Shown here: positions 32,341 to 43,968 of the stretch, one piece after another
How the letters are laid out: each line of letters opens with the position of its first letter
How positions within the stretch are numbered: the stretch's first letter is position 1
NCBI GenBank assembly: GCA_037447655.1
Contig: JBBHKE010000608.1
Location: 43,995 to 107,994 of the forward strand
Source of the DNA: Zygnema cylindricum
Taxonomy: Eukaryota > Streptophyta > Zygnematophyceae > Zygnematales > Zygnemataceae
Length of the DNA stretch: 64,000 nt
Reading direction: 5' to 3'
Notes under the pieces: model-generated
What the model was told of the DNA's origin: nothing
The model's input: only the letters and a program-made list of their open reading frames with translations
Databases searched by the model: none
Translations under genes and position numbers: made by a program

Positions 32341-33625
32341 CTAAAAAAACCAAAGGTAGGTGTCTGTATACATAACTGTTTGTTTTTTCTTCTTAATGTT
32401 AACAGAATGAGGTTTCTCGCTATATTCATCCAATAAAGTCACATTATTGTTTAAAAAATAAATCCGGGCACCACCAATCTCCAACACAAAATAATCACGA
32501 GCAAGACAAGCATCTTCAACATTATCAAAGACACCTAAGTCAAAAACAGTAACCCGATTTTTCACTTTTATAGCGAATAAACCAACAAATTGGTTTTTAA
32601 CTTTTAAAATACCTAAATTATCACATGCAAAACCATTCGTATTTTTCAGCTTAACAAGACCAAATGAAAATAAAGAATGGAGAACTAACTCCTTACCGAA
32701 AAAACAGTCAAAATCAGATTCATAACATAGGTTAACATTATTCATTTTTCGATACATAAGTAAACCTATAACAAATAGACCATAATCGTATGCTAAAGAA
32801 GCTTGAAGGCTATTACAATAAGTATCTAATGATATACGATATTTTTTCCCAATTCGTATATTAACCACAAACTCAATGTTATTTAATACCGAAACACCAA
32901 TAAAAGACTTACCAATATTTACATTCTTATTTACATTTCTATTACACCTACTATTTTTAACAACATTTACGTCACCAAAATTACCACTTATATTATTTTT
33001 TTGTTTTGTAGGTTTTTTCCTTTGTTTCTACACTTTCATTTACAGGTGTATCAACACTATCACTATTACATAGTACAACATTATCAGAATCATAATCATC
33101 TTTACCATCATTTTCAAAAGAACCATTACTGTCACAAACAATTTGGACATTTTTAATACATTCAGTATTAGACAACATATACATATTATCTCTGTCCATT
33201 GCTTTTTCACATTCAGATAAACATAGTTGAAGAACTTGTTTATTGAAGTTAGATGGAACAACATCCTTTAAAACATCATAATGAACACCAGTGAAATATA
33301 AAGCAAGACCATCATCGACCCATCTTTCACTAGGAACAGACAATGCCCTAGAAAAATTAGCATCCCAAATATGAAAAATAGTATCAAAAATTATTACAGC
33401 AACACGAAATTCACCACAACTGCCCCAAAATTTATCAACAGACATAAACGTTTGATAATGATTAAAGTCTATAAATTGAATTCCATGTCCACAACTAATA
33501 AAAATAGTATGCTCATCCCAATGACAAAACAAATAACTAATAATTACATTTTTTACATAAAAATATTTAGACTCACAACCAAAAAATAATAGGCAAAGAG
33601 CACGAAACAAAAAATTCCCATCCCC
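32341..33625 (-). pseudogene. OTU-like plus two AP2-like domains protein, catalytic Cys lost
   Basis: Minus strand. The coding part opens at about 33625 behind a possible intron acceptor (TTACAG). GDGNFLFRALCLLFFG is the OTU cysteine-protease motif DGNCLFRA with Phe (codon TTT, 33613-33611) where the catalytic Cys belongs. YQTFMSVDKFWGSCGEFRVA and LALYFTGVHYDVL follow, the latter with the catalytic His, so the OTU fold is complete (33625-33260). After a Ser/Asp/Asn-rich linker the frame ends at 32993. In the neighbouring frame coding continues with two AP2-like repeats: KSFIGVSVLNN to YDYGLFVIGL (32910-32740) and NQFVGLFAIKVKNR to GGARIYFLNN (32600-32450). The frame change lies at an A/T run near 33000 and may be an indel or a short intron. 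OTU enzymes remove ubiquitin and AP2 domains bind DNA; the fusion suggests a chromatin- or transposon-linked protein. Family and host are unknown to me. Confidence 0.65.
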
Positions 33626-34611
33626 TGTAACATGTAATTGAAAAAAAGGAATTCATGCCATAATAGGCTTATCTAAAATAGAACTCCCAAAAGTCAAAAA
33701 AAAAAACAATTACACCTGATAACAAAAACTAAATAATCATTAATAAACAAATGAAAAAACAAAACAATATGATTTTAATACAAACTTTCTCGAACATGTA
33801 AAAATAAAGAATTAGACAAACAAAATAGGATTTTTTTTAAAAGTAAAACAAAAAACATATATTAAACAAAAAAAAGAAAAAACATAAGATAAACTTCACA
33901 CAAACCACTATAAATTGTTTAACATGTAAAAAACCACTCATTGAGTAATCCAAGCATTCGCAAATGAATGAAAAGAGTGACAATTCGTAAAGTATAAAGA
34001 AAATTAAAAATTGATGAGGAACAGGATCAAATTCAAGAGAAAAAAGAAAGACGATGGCTGGTAGGAATCCTTTATGTAGGCGGTGTGTCTGTCTTTTTTT
34101 TTTTTTGTGCCTCCGCTGTACGGAAGCCTATGCATAACAAGAAGGTTTGAAAATGCCGAAAGCGCCGTCGATTGAGTTTCGGAATGGACAATTTACGAAC
34201 CGGCCGTCAAACTTTCAAAGTACGTTGTTAACAAAACATATTTGTACCGCGAAAGACAATCTACGAACCGACAATTATAGTACTCAACCATCTCCCACGG
34301 GTGACCTCACCAGTTGTGTACCTTCCAACGTAGGTTGTGAATGTTTGAACGAATCATATACGTTTTCAATTGAGTTTACAAAAAGACAATATACAAACAG
34401 ACAATTGTATCACACGGGCGACTTCACCGGCCGTCAAACTTATAAATTAGGTCGTTAACAAAACATTACCTTTCAACCGGTAGAATGTAATGTTGTAGAA
34501 CAGCAAAAAGCGCCGTTCATGCCAGTTTAACGTGGAGATGAACCGTCAGCCTACGAACCGACAATTGTAGTAACAAATCCCACTGCCTACCTCACCGATC
34601 GTGTATCTTAA
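33626..34611. other. Spacer; degenerate repeats at 34150-34610
   Basis: A-rich DNA to 34140. Then three or four diverged units share TACGAACCGACAATTGTAG and GGTGACCTCACC (near 34260, 34390, 34550). The 103-codon plus frame at 34147 is a reading of these units and not a supported gene. Confidence 0.55.
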
Positions 34612-34977
34612 GGACTTTGCGTTTGAAACATAATGGCATAATTTGTATAGTGATAACGTACACAAGTAAAAAACTTCATATTTCATAAGTTTCTATAAAT
34701 CTTAAATTTCGCCCGTCCACTTACGCTTTTGCGCTTTTCAAATAATTTAATATTTCCGGCTTTCTAAACAAGAATTGTCGTGGTTCTAATCGAAATGAAG
34801 TACGTATGCAATAGTTGTCTTGTTGGCAAAACCTGATGATAACTTATGATGATAATTGATGAAAATATTACTGGCAGTAAACGTCTTCGTACAATTACTG
34901 CAAAACGCTTGATGGACGACGGCCCTTACCTTATTTTCCCTTTACAAAAAGTGGTAATCGAATCCTATTTTATGTAC
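34612..34977. repeat. Composite repeat, copy 3, left part
   Basis: Aligns with 11478-11855 of copy 2 (GTTTGAAACATAATGGCATAATTTG). Broken at 34977 by an LTR insertion and resumes at 37003. Confidence 0.8.
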
Positions 34978-37002
34978 TGTTGTCGATAGCCTATTATAGC
35001 CATGGATCACTCTCGGAAGCACCACAGACTACCCTCAAAACAGTTGTGTTTCAGACAACACAGATTACTCCACAATAAACAAAATCACCTCAAACTGCAC
35101 CAATATCCAGTATACCATAAACACTGTAAACTTGTAGAAACTAATGGTTTTAAAGTATTTTCTAGGTCTGAATAGAAATAAAGAAGCCGAGGCAGTCTAC
35201 CTCTAACTTCTCTCTCCAACTCTCAAACTTGTCGCAGTCACTGAGAAATTGGAGAGGAAGCTAGAGCCATGGCTACCTAGGCTATCCTGAGGTTTACGCG
35301 AAATTTATATTAGATAGGGGATTATTTACTAAAAGGTATGTGCCGGCCACAGGATTTGATCCTGGTACCTACCGGCCGGCGGACAGCTGATAGCCGGTAG
35401 CCTTAGCCGTTTAGTCTAGAAGTAGTGTTAAGTACTATATAGTTTGATAATTAATTAAACATTGAAACGTAGGATAAATCATTAAACTATAATTGTTTAC
35501 GGGATACATAGAACCGGTAGTATAAAAGTACGAATTAGAGTACGGATAAGAAATCAATACCGCGCATTGATTTCGTAAGCGAAACAAATACCGCGCATGT
35601 ATTTATTACGGCTACGATCAAATGCGAATTTAATCGGACGGCCGGAATTAGCGCCGAGATCTCGGAGGAAGAATTCGGCGGTTTGTGGGCATCGCCACAT
35701 CGGATGACACGTGGCAAAATTGCATTGGATCGTGGAATCTCCGGAGATTACGGCACCGAATCCGAATATGACATGTGTCGACATTAAGGCCATGTTGTAC
35801 AATTTCCGTACATAAAGTACACCGGCGGCTGTACTTTTATGTACGGAGGTGAAATCTGATTGGTTCCGTACATCAGTAGATAGAGTCTGTGAGAGAGATA
35901 GGACTTAGAAAAATTAGGAGATAGGACCCTCTCTCCCAGAGAGCTTCTGTACAAAAGGTCAACTTTGACCCTCCATAACTTACTGCTCAGGGGAGCAAAT
36001 ATAGAGATTCTTTTTGCTATCGACTCAGGGGAGTCTTGCCTTCACAGGGGTGAAAGTGGTCTTAGTTTTTGTCTGCCAGGGTGGCAGTTATTTTTGCTTA
36101 AACACAAAGGGGTCAAGATTATCCTAGAGGCTTCTTGGAAGCTGTCCACTCTGAGGACTTATGGAGGTCTCAGAGTTTCAAAACTCCTAAAGTTACAACC
36201 AAATCTACAAAGGCATCCAAAAGATATGAGCTGCAGAGTTTCCCAAAAACATCTGACAGCTTACCAAACTAACCAGGTAGACTCCTCACAGAATTCTACA
36301 AAAACAACAGATCAGACTGAAACTACACACACATATAGTTTCTAGATCAAAAAATACATCCACAAATTTTCACATCAAAATAGCAACCAGAGTGATCATA
36401 CTAACAGGTCAAAGGTGCAGATAAACAATCCGCCATGTCTTGGATTAACTTAGCTGTGATTCTCAAAATAATCTAAGTCCTATAAGTTATACTCACAGCG
36501 TTCACTACTGATTGTACGGAGGCATACCAACCGTACGGTATCTACCATCTACCTAAACTATTTAGCAAAAAGACAAACCTCAGTTGTACATAATATTTAA
36601 ATTGACACCTCCGCAAATTCCGCATACTATGCGTCAACTTGCTTAGTTACTTTAGATCTTCTTATGAATCTTCCTTCGCTAACTTGATCCATACAAATCG
36701 CAGTTGCATTGTCCGTACGGATCGTATTCAAAATAACCGCAGCTGCGTTGTCTTGTCTGCGTCGCAAGTGCGCCGTACCGGCGGCATATATTTCAACATT
36801 TCGTTCATTTCACATTGGATCGTTTCGCGATCCGCCGTCCATATCACAATGTTTATTCTTGCCACTCACTGAGTCCCTTACATCACTTTAGTTATATCCG
36901 TACGTTCGCTCCCCCAATCCGTGAATCCATTCTAACCTCCACGTTAAATTCCATTACGCACAAACTGTCGTAAGCGCAAAAAACAAACTTTTCAAAACAA
37001 CA
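34978..37002 (+). repeat. Solo LTR, family B, itself interrupted
   Basis: TGTTGTCGATAG to TTCAAAACAACA, with TGTAC on both sides (34973-34977 and 37003-37007). The composite repeat continues across it, which fixes the borders. Without the inner LTR it is about 0.97 kb. There are no internal genes. Confidence 0.82.
35133..36180 (+). repeat. Solo LTR, Copia family A, nested in the family-B LTR
   Basis: 1048 bp, TGTAGAAACT to GAGTTTCA. Perfect duplication AAACT (35128-35132, 36181-36185). Ends with the gag-start block ATGGAGGTCTCAGAGTTTCA (36161-36180, MEVSEF). Its TATA region has decayed to GTACAAAAGG. Confidence 0.93.
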
Positions 37003-38800
37003 TGTACAACATTCGAAAAGAAATTATACCAATCGGATCGATGTTATTTTAGCGTTAGAGCCCATTGAGCCACAAGAAGTTATTTTTCGTTTCTTAAAAC
37101 GTTTTTTTGGTCATGAAACGTTCTTCGTGTCTTAAAACGTTTTTTGTGCGCCATCTAGTGAGCACATTAATGCTAACAAATAATTAATGTAAAATAATGA
37201 TAACAAACTGGTTGAGAAATAGAAAAAAAACACTGCCCCAAACTGGCACAAGCTCCTCTATTTTGAATTACGTTGCAAAAGTTTGTACATTCGGATACAT
37301 TTTTTTGCTATTCTTTTACGTAAATTGCAAATGGTTTATTGCTTTCAGAGACGCGGCTTGTCAAAATTAGCAAACAGATTGGTGCAGATCTTGAAAATAC
37401 ATATATGGATCCAGTGAAATAATTGTATGAGATATCTATTGTTGGATACATGCTACCTACAGTATCAAATTTGAAAGTGAATGGATATGTGAAACGGTTG
37501 CTAGGTTGCTTTGTAAATTATGGACTAGGGTCATTTAAAATGAGTGGAGGCGCTCTAAAACTTTTAGGGAGGCATTCCTATTTGCGAGTTGCCCGTAACT
37601 TTGTCGGCCGTACAATGTTTTTACAATCTAACCCAGATCACTTGTGAGTTCCAGTGGAGGTCGAATGAAAAAAAACATAGAAAGCAAACAAATTGATCAA
37701 GTTCACTTGTCACTTCCACTGGAGGTCAAATGCCACTGTGATTGGAAAGATTTAGCGACCGACAAAGCGTAGAAAGCTTCCTAAGACAATTGGCAAAGAA
37801 CCACGGGGATTGGATGGTACGGTTCGGGTTTTGCGACTTTGCTTTGTCTGACCAAAAAAAAAAATATGGTACGGCTTTGTACGTAAACGTACGGTGTCCA
37901 CATTTAGTCTAATAAAATCTTACCCTTAGACTGTGGTCCCATTACGCTAGTTCCATTAGGCAGCGTCAGTAAACAGAAAAAAAATCGTCAGAAAAATGAC
38001 GTTTACTAGAAGCCATGGTTCCATTGTGTCGGCTCAGTAACCAATTTTTTTTTTCCATGGCACATGTTGGTTCGTTCTACCTAATAAACACTTCTGACTG
38101 TGCAAATCTATGTAGAATCTTTGACAGCAAGTTGATAACGCAAAATCTGTACCGCCGAGTGTAAAAAGTGCGCCGTACGTAGTGTAAAATAGTGTACGAA
38201 GTGTACGCTCATGTTATGAAGAAAAACATTATAGAAAAATTTGATGAAACCTTAGCCTTTTCTAAAATCCTGCCATGGCACTTTCTTAGATGTCTGTTTT
38301 TAACATAAAACCTATGTAGCAGCGGCGCTAGTCTTCTTTCTCCTCTGATTTTTTTAAATTGAAACTGTTGCAAATTATAGTAATCCTCCTTAATGAACAT
38401 AAGGGTGACTAATCCGAGGAGGAATTAATCATTTTAGCCATCATAATGATCTTTGTTCAATGGAACATCATGGCAGTTTCCCAAACCTACGTAAATTTGG
38501 TTGAGGTTTTTAGTATGTTACTTTGCAGACATAGTCGACGGAGGTCCAAGGGAGAAAGCAACATTCGACCTCGGAGTTTATACTTTTCCATGGCCTCTCG
38601 CTGTCTCCTTCTGACTCATCTATCTCTCTATGTATCCTTGTCTCCTCTGTCTCGCTCTGGCGCTCTCTATCCCTCTTTGTCTCTTTGCCTTCCTATGTCT
38701 CCCTTTGTCACCTTCTGTGTCTGTATGTCTTTTTGTCTTCCTTTGTCTCCCTCTCTCTTCTTATGTCTCCCCTTGTCTTCTTTTGCCTCTGTTGGAAAGA
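37003..38800. repeat. Composite repeat, copy 3, right part
   Basis: Continues the copy from 34977. Contains the LRR-gene fragment (37232-37490), the LRR upstream flank (37525-37790, partly duplicated), a TIR-like end near 37910, a broken form of the 131-codon frame (38350-38600) and the CTGTCTCC tail. More diverged than copies 1 and 2. Confidence 0.8.
37232..37490 (-). pseudogene. Captured LRR-gene fragment, copy 3
   Basis: Same part of the LRR gene and same right-hand breakpoint as copies 1 and 2, with more substitutions. Not coding. Confidence 0.78.
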
Positions 38801-38853
38801 AGTAATTAATATTTACTTCTTAATTCAGACTCTAAAGAGAAGAGAGAGAGAGA

Positions 38854-39170
38854 GTCACCATGGCTCTTTGTCGAGCGTGCCCCATGATGAGAGAGGGCAG
38901 GCCCAGAATCCAAAGAGTTTCCCAAAAAGGGAGACCTGTAAAAAATCCCACATACGAATGCTTCCCTAGAAAATGGTAATGCCCTCTTCGCTTCCAAACC
39001 CTCTTAGTGAGTCACAATGGCTCCTTGTCGAGCGTGCCCGATGTTGAGAGAGGGAGGGCCCAGAATCCAAAGAGTTTCCCAAAAAGGGAGACCTGTAAAG
39101 AATCCCATATACGAATGCTTCCCTAAAAAATGGTACTGCGCTCTTCGGTTCCAAATCCTCTCGGTGACAT
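38854..39170. repeat. Tandem duplication, period 157 bp
   Basis: Two units, each with TTGTCGAGCGTGCCC, AATCCAAAGAGTTTCCC and ACGAATGCTTCCCTA, starting at 38854 and 39011. The function is unknown. Confidence 0.9.
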
Positions 39171-39218
39171 GCATGCAAACGTAGGGTAAGAAAAGACATG
39201 CCAGATGGAGGTATGTAG

Positions 39219-39445
39219 GAGAAGGCGAAGGAAATAGAAAAAGAAGATACCCCCCTCTTCCCCCCCCTTTTACTTTTGTGGTCAGAGAGAAAGGGGTTGT
39301 CTGATATCCCAATTCCCACCCCTCTTATGCAAGAGAAGGCGAAGGAAAAAAAAAAGATACCCCCCTCTTCCCCCCCCTTTTCCTTATGTGATCAGAGGGA
39401 AAGGGGTGGTTTGATATCCCAATTTCCCCCCCTCTTACTTGTCTG
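39219..39445. repeat. Tandem duplication, period 114 bp
   Basis: Two units beginning GAGAAGGCGAAGGAAA (39219, 39333), each with a run TACCCCCCTCTTCCCCCCC and GATATCCCAATT. Confidence 0.9.
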
Positions 39446-39799
39446 GACTAAGAAAAGAAATCTGTTACCCACCCAATTTGCAGTTCTCGCAGATCCAGTG
39501 GGCAGAGGGTTTAGGACAAGAGTCCCAAGAGGATGGAAGGCAAGACTGATTCCAACACTAGTCACATCGGTCGTAGACCAGTACATGATCCAGAGACGAT
39601 GACAAGAGGCAGCCGGAGGAGCATGAAGGTGGGTCGGCAAAATAGGTGAGGTGAAAAGTTGGCTCCTCTTCCAATCCCCGGAGGTGACAAGGAGCCACAT
39701 TGATTTGATTCTCCTTGATTTTTCGACCGTCTTTTCCTTCTAGTGTCAGAACACCCTTATTGGAAACCCTTTGCCACTTTTAAAATCACCCATCCCGCT
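39446..39799. other. Spacer at the 3' side of the Gypsy element
   Basis: No gene seen. The end of the Gypsy element cannot be fixed because no 3' LTR is recognisable here. Confidence 0.4.
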
Positions 39800-39825
39800 G
39801 AAATGTCCAGCGTGTCTTTTTTTTG

Positions 39826-40161
39826 TTACATCCGATACACGTAATCCTCGGGCATAAATTGTCGTTGCCGCGGGACAAAATTCTCGCTCAGGCTTTGCGA
39901 ATACCATAGTTGATCTCGGTGCTGAGCTGCTTGTAAATTTCCCATGGCTAGAAGCATTTCTCGGTGAAATACCTTGGCCTTGTCGGCAATCAGCTTCTCG
40001 ACCGTCCCCTTGCTAACCATCTCCGGAAGGACCACTGCTTGGGCGTAGGCAACGCCGGTAGGATTGGATATTGTTCGAACAAAATGAAATAAGGACTGTA
40101 GGAGTGGAGGGAAGGTTGTCGGCTGAATCTCTACCCCATGGCAATCCAAGGTACCCTTCAA
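39826..40161 (-). pseudogene. Gypsy post-integrase segment
   Basis: Contains AAQHRDQLWYSQSLSENFVPRQRQFMPEDYVYRM, like the region after the integrase core in plant Gypsy elements (QHRD...F..GDYVY). It ends with a stop and no chromodomain is seen. Confidence 0.6.
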
Positions 40162-40415
40162 TCCCGTTCTCCTAAATCCTCTTCAACAGCGGATTTACGC
40201 AACGACCGCTTCACTGTCTGTACGCACCTTTCGACCAAACCGTCGGCTTGTGGGTGAGAGTGGAGGGAAGGCTGCCGGTTGAATCTCTACCCCATGGTAA
40301 TCCAAGGTACCCTTCAATCCTGTTCTCCTAAATCCTCTTCAACAGCGGATTTACGCAACGACCACTTCACTGTTTGTACGCACCTTTCGACCAAACCGTC
40401 GGCTTGTGGGTGGTC
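40104..40415. repeat. 156-bp direct duplication inside the integrase region
   Basis: GTGGAGGGAAGG starts the two units at 40104 and 40260. They are almost identical through CGACCAAACCGTCGGCTTG. The duplication breaks the integrase frame. Confidence 0.9.
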
Positions 40416-40735
40416 TAGGCTGGTCAGCCGGTGGTCCATGACGCACAATTCCAGCAAGTTGGAGAATTGTCTCGCAAATTCGGAGCCGTGGTCGGTCATA
40501 ACTTCGAATGGTGCCACAAAATGGGACAACAATCTCTACAACAATGTGTTTGCAATAGCCTAGGACTCCTTCCGTGGTAAGACCACCAATTTCATCCACT
40601 TGGAAAAATTCTCTATCATTAACAATAAAAAGAGGTCCCCCCGTGTGCTTGTGGGGAGAGGTCCCAACAGATCTAGAGACCACCGATGAAACATTCCCCA
40701 GATTGTAAGGGAATGAAGCTGGGCACCTCATTTTT
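40314..40735 (-). pseudogene. Gypsy integrase core, broken
   Basis: VMTDHGSEFARQFSNLLELC and SLDHPQADGLVERCVQTVK give the second Asp and the Glu of the DDE core. The part before it (KW..LVVL) is in another frame. Inactive. Confidence 0.75.
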
Positions 40736-40985
40736 TGTCGAAAGCTGCTTTGACTCGGTCACGGGAAGAACACGTCTGCATAATCCGGTTGACTTGGGTC
40801 CGTTACCCGTGAAACCGGTACAATCCTTTGACCAAGGAGGTGGTCCGTTTCTACCCAAAATGGCCACATTGTTGGTGGAGGCGAAAAATAATAGTCTCTT
40901 TGTCGGCCAGGGGTGGAACCACTTTCCTCGTCCCGCCTACCCACTTCCGGATTAAGATTCCTCTTTCCCACTCGTACGCCGCCAT

Positions 40986-41735
40986 TCAAGTTTGAACACG
41001 GGATAATTGAAATCCAGACAAATGGGGAAGAGGGGAACCTTGTTGGATATACTGAAGTGCATCGGGGTCATTCCAAATGTCCTTCCGCCCGACCCCTATT
41101 GGCGCCTGCCCCTCCACGTCTGCAGAGAAAGTGGACACTACCCCTCCGGATTGAGGAAGCCAAATAAATGCAAAAGAAGCTCGAATAAGTCCCAAACTGA
41201 TTTCACGATCCTCATCGTGACGGCCCCCTGTAGAATATCTAGTGGAAGGGTCAAGATTTCTTTTAAGTCCGTCGGCATTCCCATGGATTTCTCTGGCCTG
41301 GTGGGTTATGTTGAAATCATATTCCTGCAGTATTAGCACCCATCTGGCGAGCTTGCCAATTAGCTTACTATTCTCCATAATCCACTTGAGAGGTTGGTGA
41401 TCCGTAATCACAGTGAAGTGAACCCCGTACAGATATGGTCTGAAATGTTGGATTGCCCAAACAGCTGTAAGTAACTCCCCGTGGTAGCTGTTGTAACTTT
41501 CTGCCGCTCGGTTGTTAATTCTACTAGCGTAAGCCACCACATATTCGGCCCCCGCATCATCCAGTTGAGCTAAAACAACTCCCAATCCAAACCTGCTCCA
41601 ATGAGTGTAAAGGAGGAACGACCTCTGATGATCGGGCATCTCGAGCACTAGGTGTTGCTTAAGGGAATCTTTCAGAAACTGGAATGAAATCTGTTGTTCC
41701 TCCGCCCAATGCCACTCTTGGTCCTTGTGCAACAA
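40986..41735 (-). pseudogene. Gypsy RNase H
   Basis: FLLYTHWSRFGLGVVLAQ, YASRINNRAAESYNSYHGEL and FTVITDHQPLKWIM are typical of Gypsy RNase H; the first catalytic Asp is replaced (TH where TDAS is usual). The frame runs on into a linker toward the integrase. Confidence 0.8.
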
Positions 41736-42022
41736 CTAGTTCAAAGGCTGAGCGTGACTGCTAAATTCAGGGATGAACTTCCGATAGTAGGTAGCCAGGC
41801 CTAAAAACGCGCGGAGTGCAGAGACGTCCTGAAGAGGGGGAAGGGCATCAAGGGCTGCCACCTTGACCATATGGGGACCCACTGTCCCGGGTGTAACTTC
41901 ATGTCCAGGTAAATAATTTTTTGTACCCCAAAAATTCCCTTACCCAGGTGACATTTCAAGCCGGCTGCTTGGAGGGCCCGGAGTATAATCTGTATGTGCT
42001 CTAAGTGTTCCTCAAAGGTTTT

Positions 42023-42289
42023 TCAAAAGATAATAACATCGTCGATATAGCACCATGCATAGTCAATTCCCCGGAGCGCCACGTCCATGGCACGTTGCAA
42101 TTTAGGTGGTGCATTCTTTAGCCCAAATGGCAGGTAGAACCATTCATACAACATGGACCCTACCCAAAACGTTGTTCTTTCCCGGTGTCTTCGCTCCATT
42201 GCGATCTGGTGGAACCCATTCTTCATGTCTAAGGTGGAATAAATGGTAGCCCCAGCCAGCGAGTCAAAAATCTCTTTCGGGGTTAGCAT
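42023..42289 (-). pseudogene. Gypsy reverse transcriptase fragment
   Basis: IYSTLDMKNGFHQIAM, YLPFGLKNAPPKLQRAMD and CYIDDVIIF (YxDD) mark the RT palm. Frameshifts separate it from its N-terminal and thumb parts (42300-42720 and 41740-42020). Confidence 0.85.
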
Positions 42290-42299
42290 TGGGTATCAA

Positions 42300-43968
42300 T
42301 CAGGTACGGTTGCCGTGTTGAGCATCCGGTAGTTTCCACACATCCGAAAGTCTACCGTTTTCCCAGACGAGTCTTTCTTGGGTGGCATAACGGTTGGGGA
42401 CGCAAACCTATGGAGTCCAGTACATTCTTACAACAATCTTGCTTCCACTAGGGTTTGTACCTTTGCCGTGATGAATTCCTTTTCCTTGAAGCTGAGCGGG
42501 TACTGCTTCTGCCAAACAATCGTCATCTCGTCTATGAAATTGATCTCGAAGGGGGTCCTTTTGCAGATGCCAACGTCGGTGTCTGACCATGAGAACACCT
42601 GTTTGTTCTCCTCCAACAGGTTGGAAAGCCATACCTTTTGCTCAGGGTCTAATTACTCCCCTAAGGTCCAATCCATCTTCTCGGGTTCCACCGCTACCAA
42701 TGCCTCTTGGGGTTTAGCCTAGCGGGAGATATCAAATTCCAACCCTACTTGTGGGTCTACTTCCCCTCCATTTCTCAGAATGCTGTTGCTAACAACTTCT
42801 GCTAAGCTGTCCCCTTCCGAGCCTCCGCTCCCCCCGACAGAGGAATCTCTTGATTTGGGTGAAATATTGGGACTGGAAAATTTTGATGATAAAATATGTC
42901 TCATTGCCTCCCTCCCCCTTTCAAGCTTGCAAATTTGTTGGCCACGACGACACTGCTAACAATTGTGGAGCTTGAAGGTAGCTAGCCCTTGACTGAGGCG
43001 ACTGTAGTCTAGAAAGGCAAGAGAATGTTTTAACACCCATGTGATTGCATTGAGATCCATGCTCTGTCCGAGTAGGCTACACCTATAGAGGTGTGAAATA
43101 CCTAGTGTTGCCGTGGTGGCAAGTTGGAATCCCATTGCTTGTTCTCCTTCTTCCACCGTTGGTGTTTTCCAAACTCCAATCTTGCTGTCCAATATAATTT
43201 CGACCGCTCCCTTCCGATACGCATGGCTGTTGGGGAAGGAAACCAAGGTTGGCAGGGCTCGCCGTGGTGCCCCTAGTTTGTTGCTCCTGAAGATTGAAGG
43301 ACGGTCAGCCTTGATCACTGGAGTGGCCATCCGCCCTGGCCGTAGAATTTGTTGCAGAGTAATCTGGGGATCTGTTTGGCGGTTCTGTAAGAGTTGGTTT
43401 AGGACTGAAAGAGGTACTAGATTGGTCTAGTAAGCCCATACTCTGTGAGCCCTTGATCCTAGTTCCGTTGCGACGAAAACGAGGGGAGCCACTAAAACCT
43501 GCTTAACTTGATTCAAGCCATTGACGACTTGTTTTCTTATATCATCTCACTGGTGAACATTTTCCAAAACGTACCACACTAGTGTGTCTTGGGATTGCGG
43601 AGCCAAGAAATTAATTTGATCATTTAGAAGAAGGTTCGGCTTTGGCTGTCCAGATGTCCCTGGCCTTTCCCTGCGAGAGAGTATCCTTGACACGACCATC
43701 CTGCTATTACCAAATCTACTCGCTCCAACATTGCTTAATGGGGTTCCAAGATATTGTCAACATTTTGGGGAAGGCTTCGGTGAGATCTGCAGATGGCGGA
43801 TATGGGGAGTTGCTGGGGATAGAACTGGTGAAGCTGTCATAGTCGGTGTTCACTAATTGCCCGAGCATCAAGGGAGATTTCCACGGCCACATAAGACTCC
43901 ACTTTATATCGTGCTTTCAAGACAGCTTCTAGGTCCGAGCTAATTCTAGAGAATAGTGATAGTATCCA
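42300..43968 (-). pseudogene. Gypsy region between protease and RT
   Basis: Minus-strand pieces such as 43330-42956 and 42904-42719 are open but not recognisable alone. The position upstream of RT suggests linker and N-terminal RT. WQKQYPLSFKEKEFI near 42500 may be the RT fingers. Confidence 0.45.

Noticed and set aside
34147-34458. 103-codon plus-strand frame
   Set aside because: It consists of diverged tandem units and has no recognisable domain.
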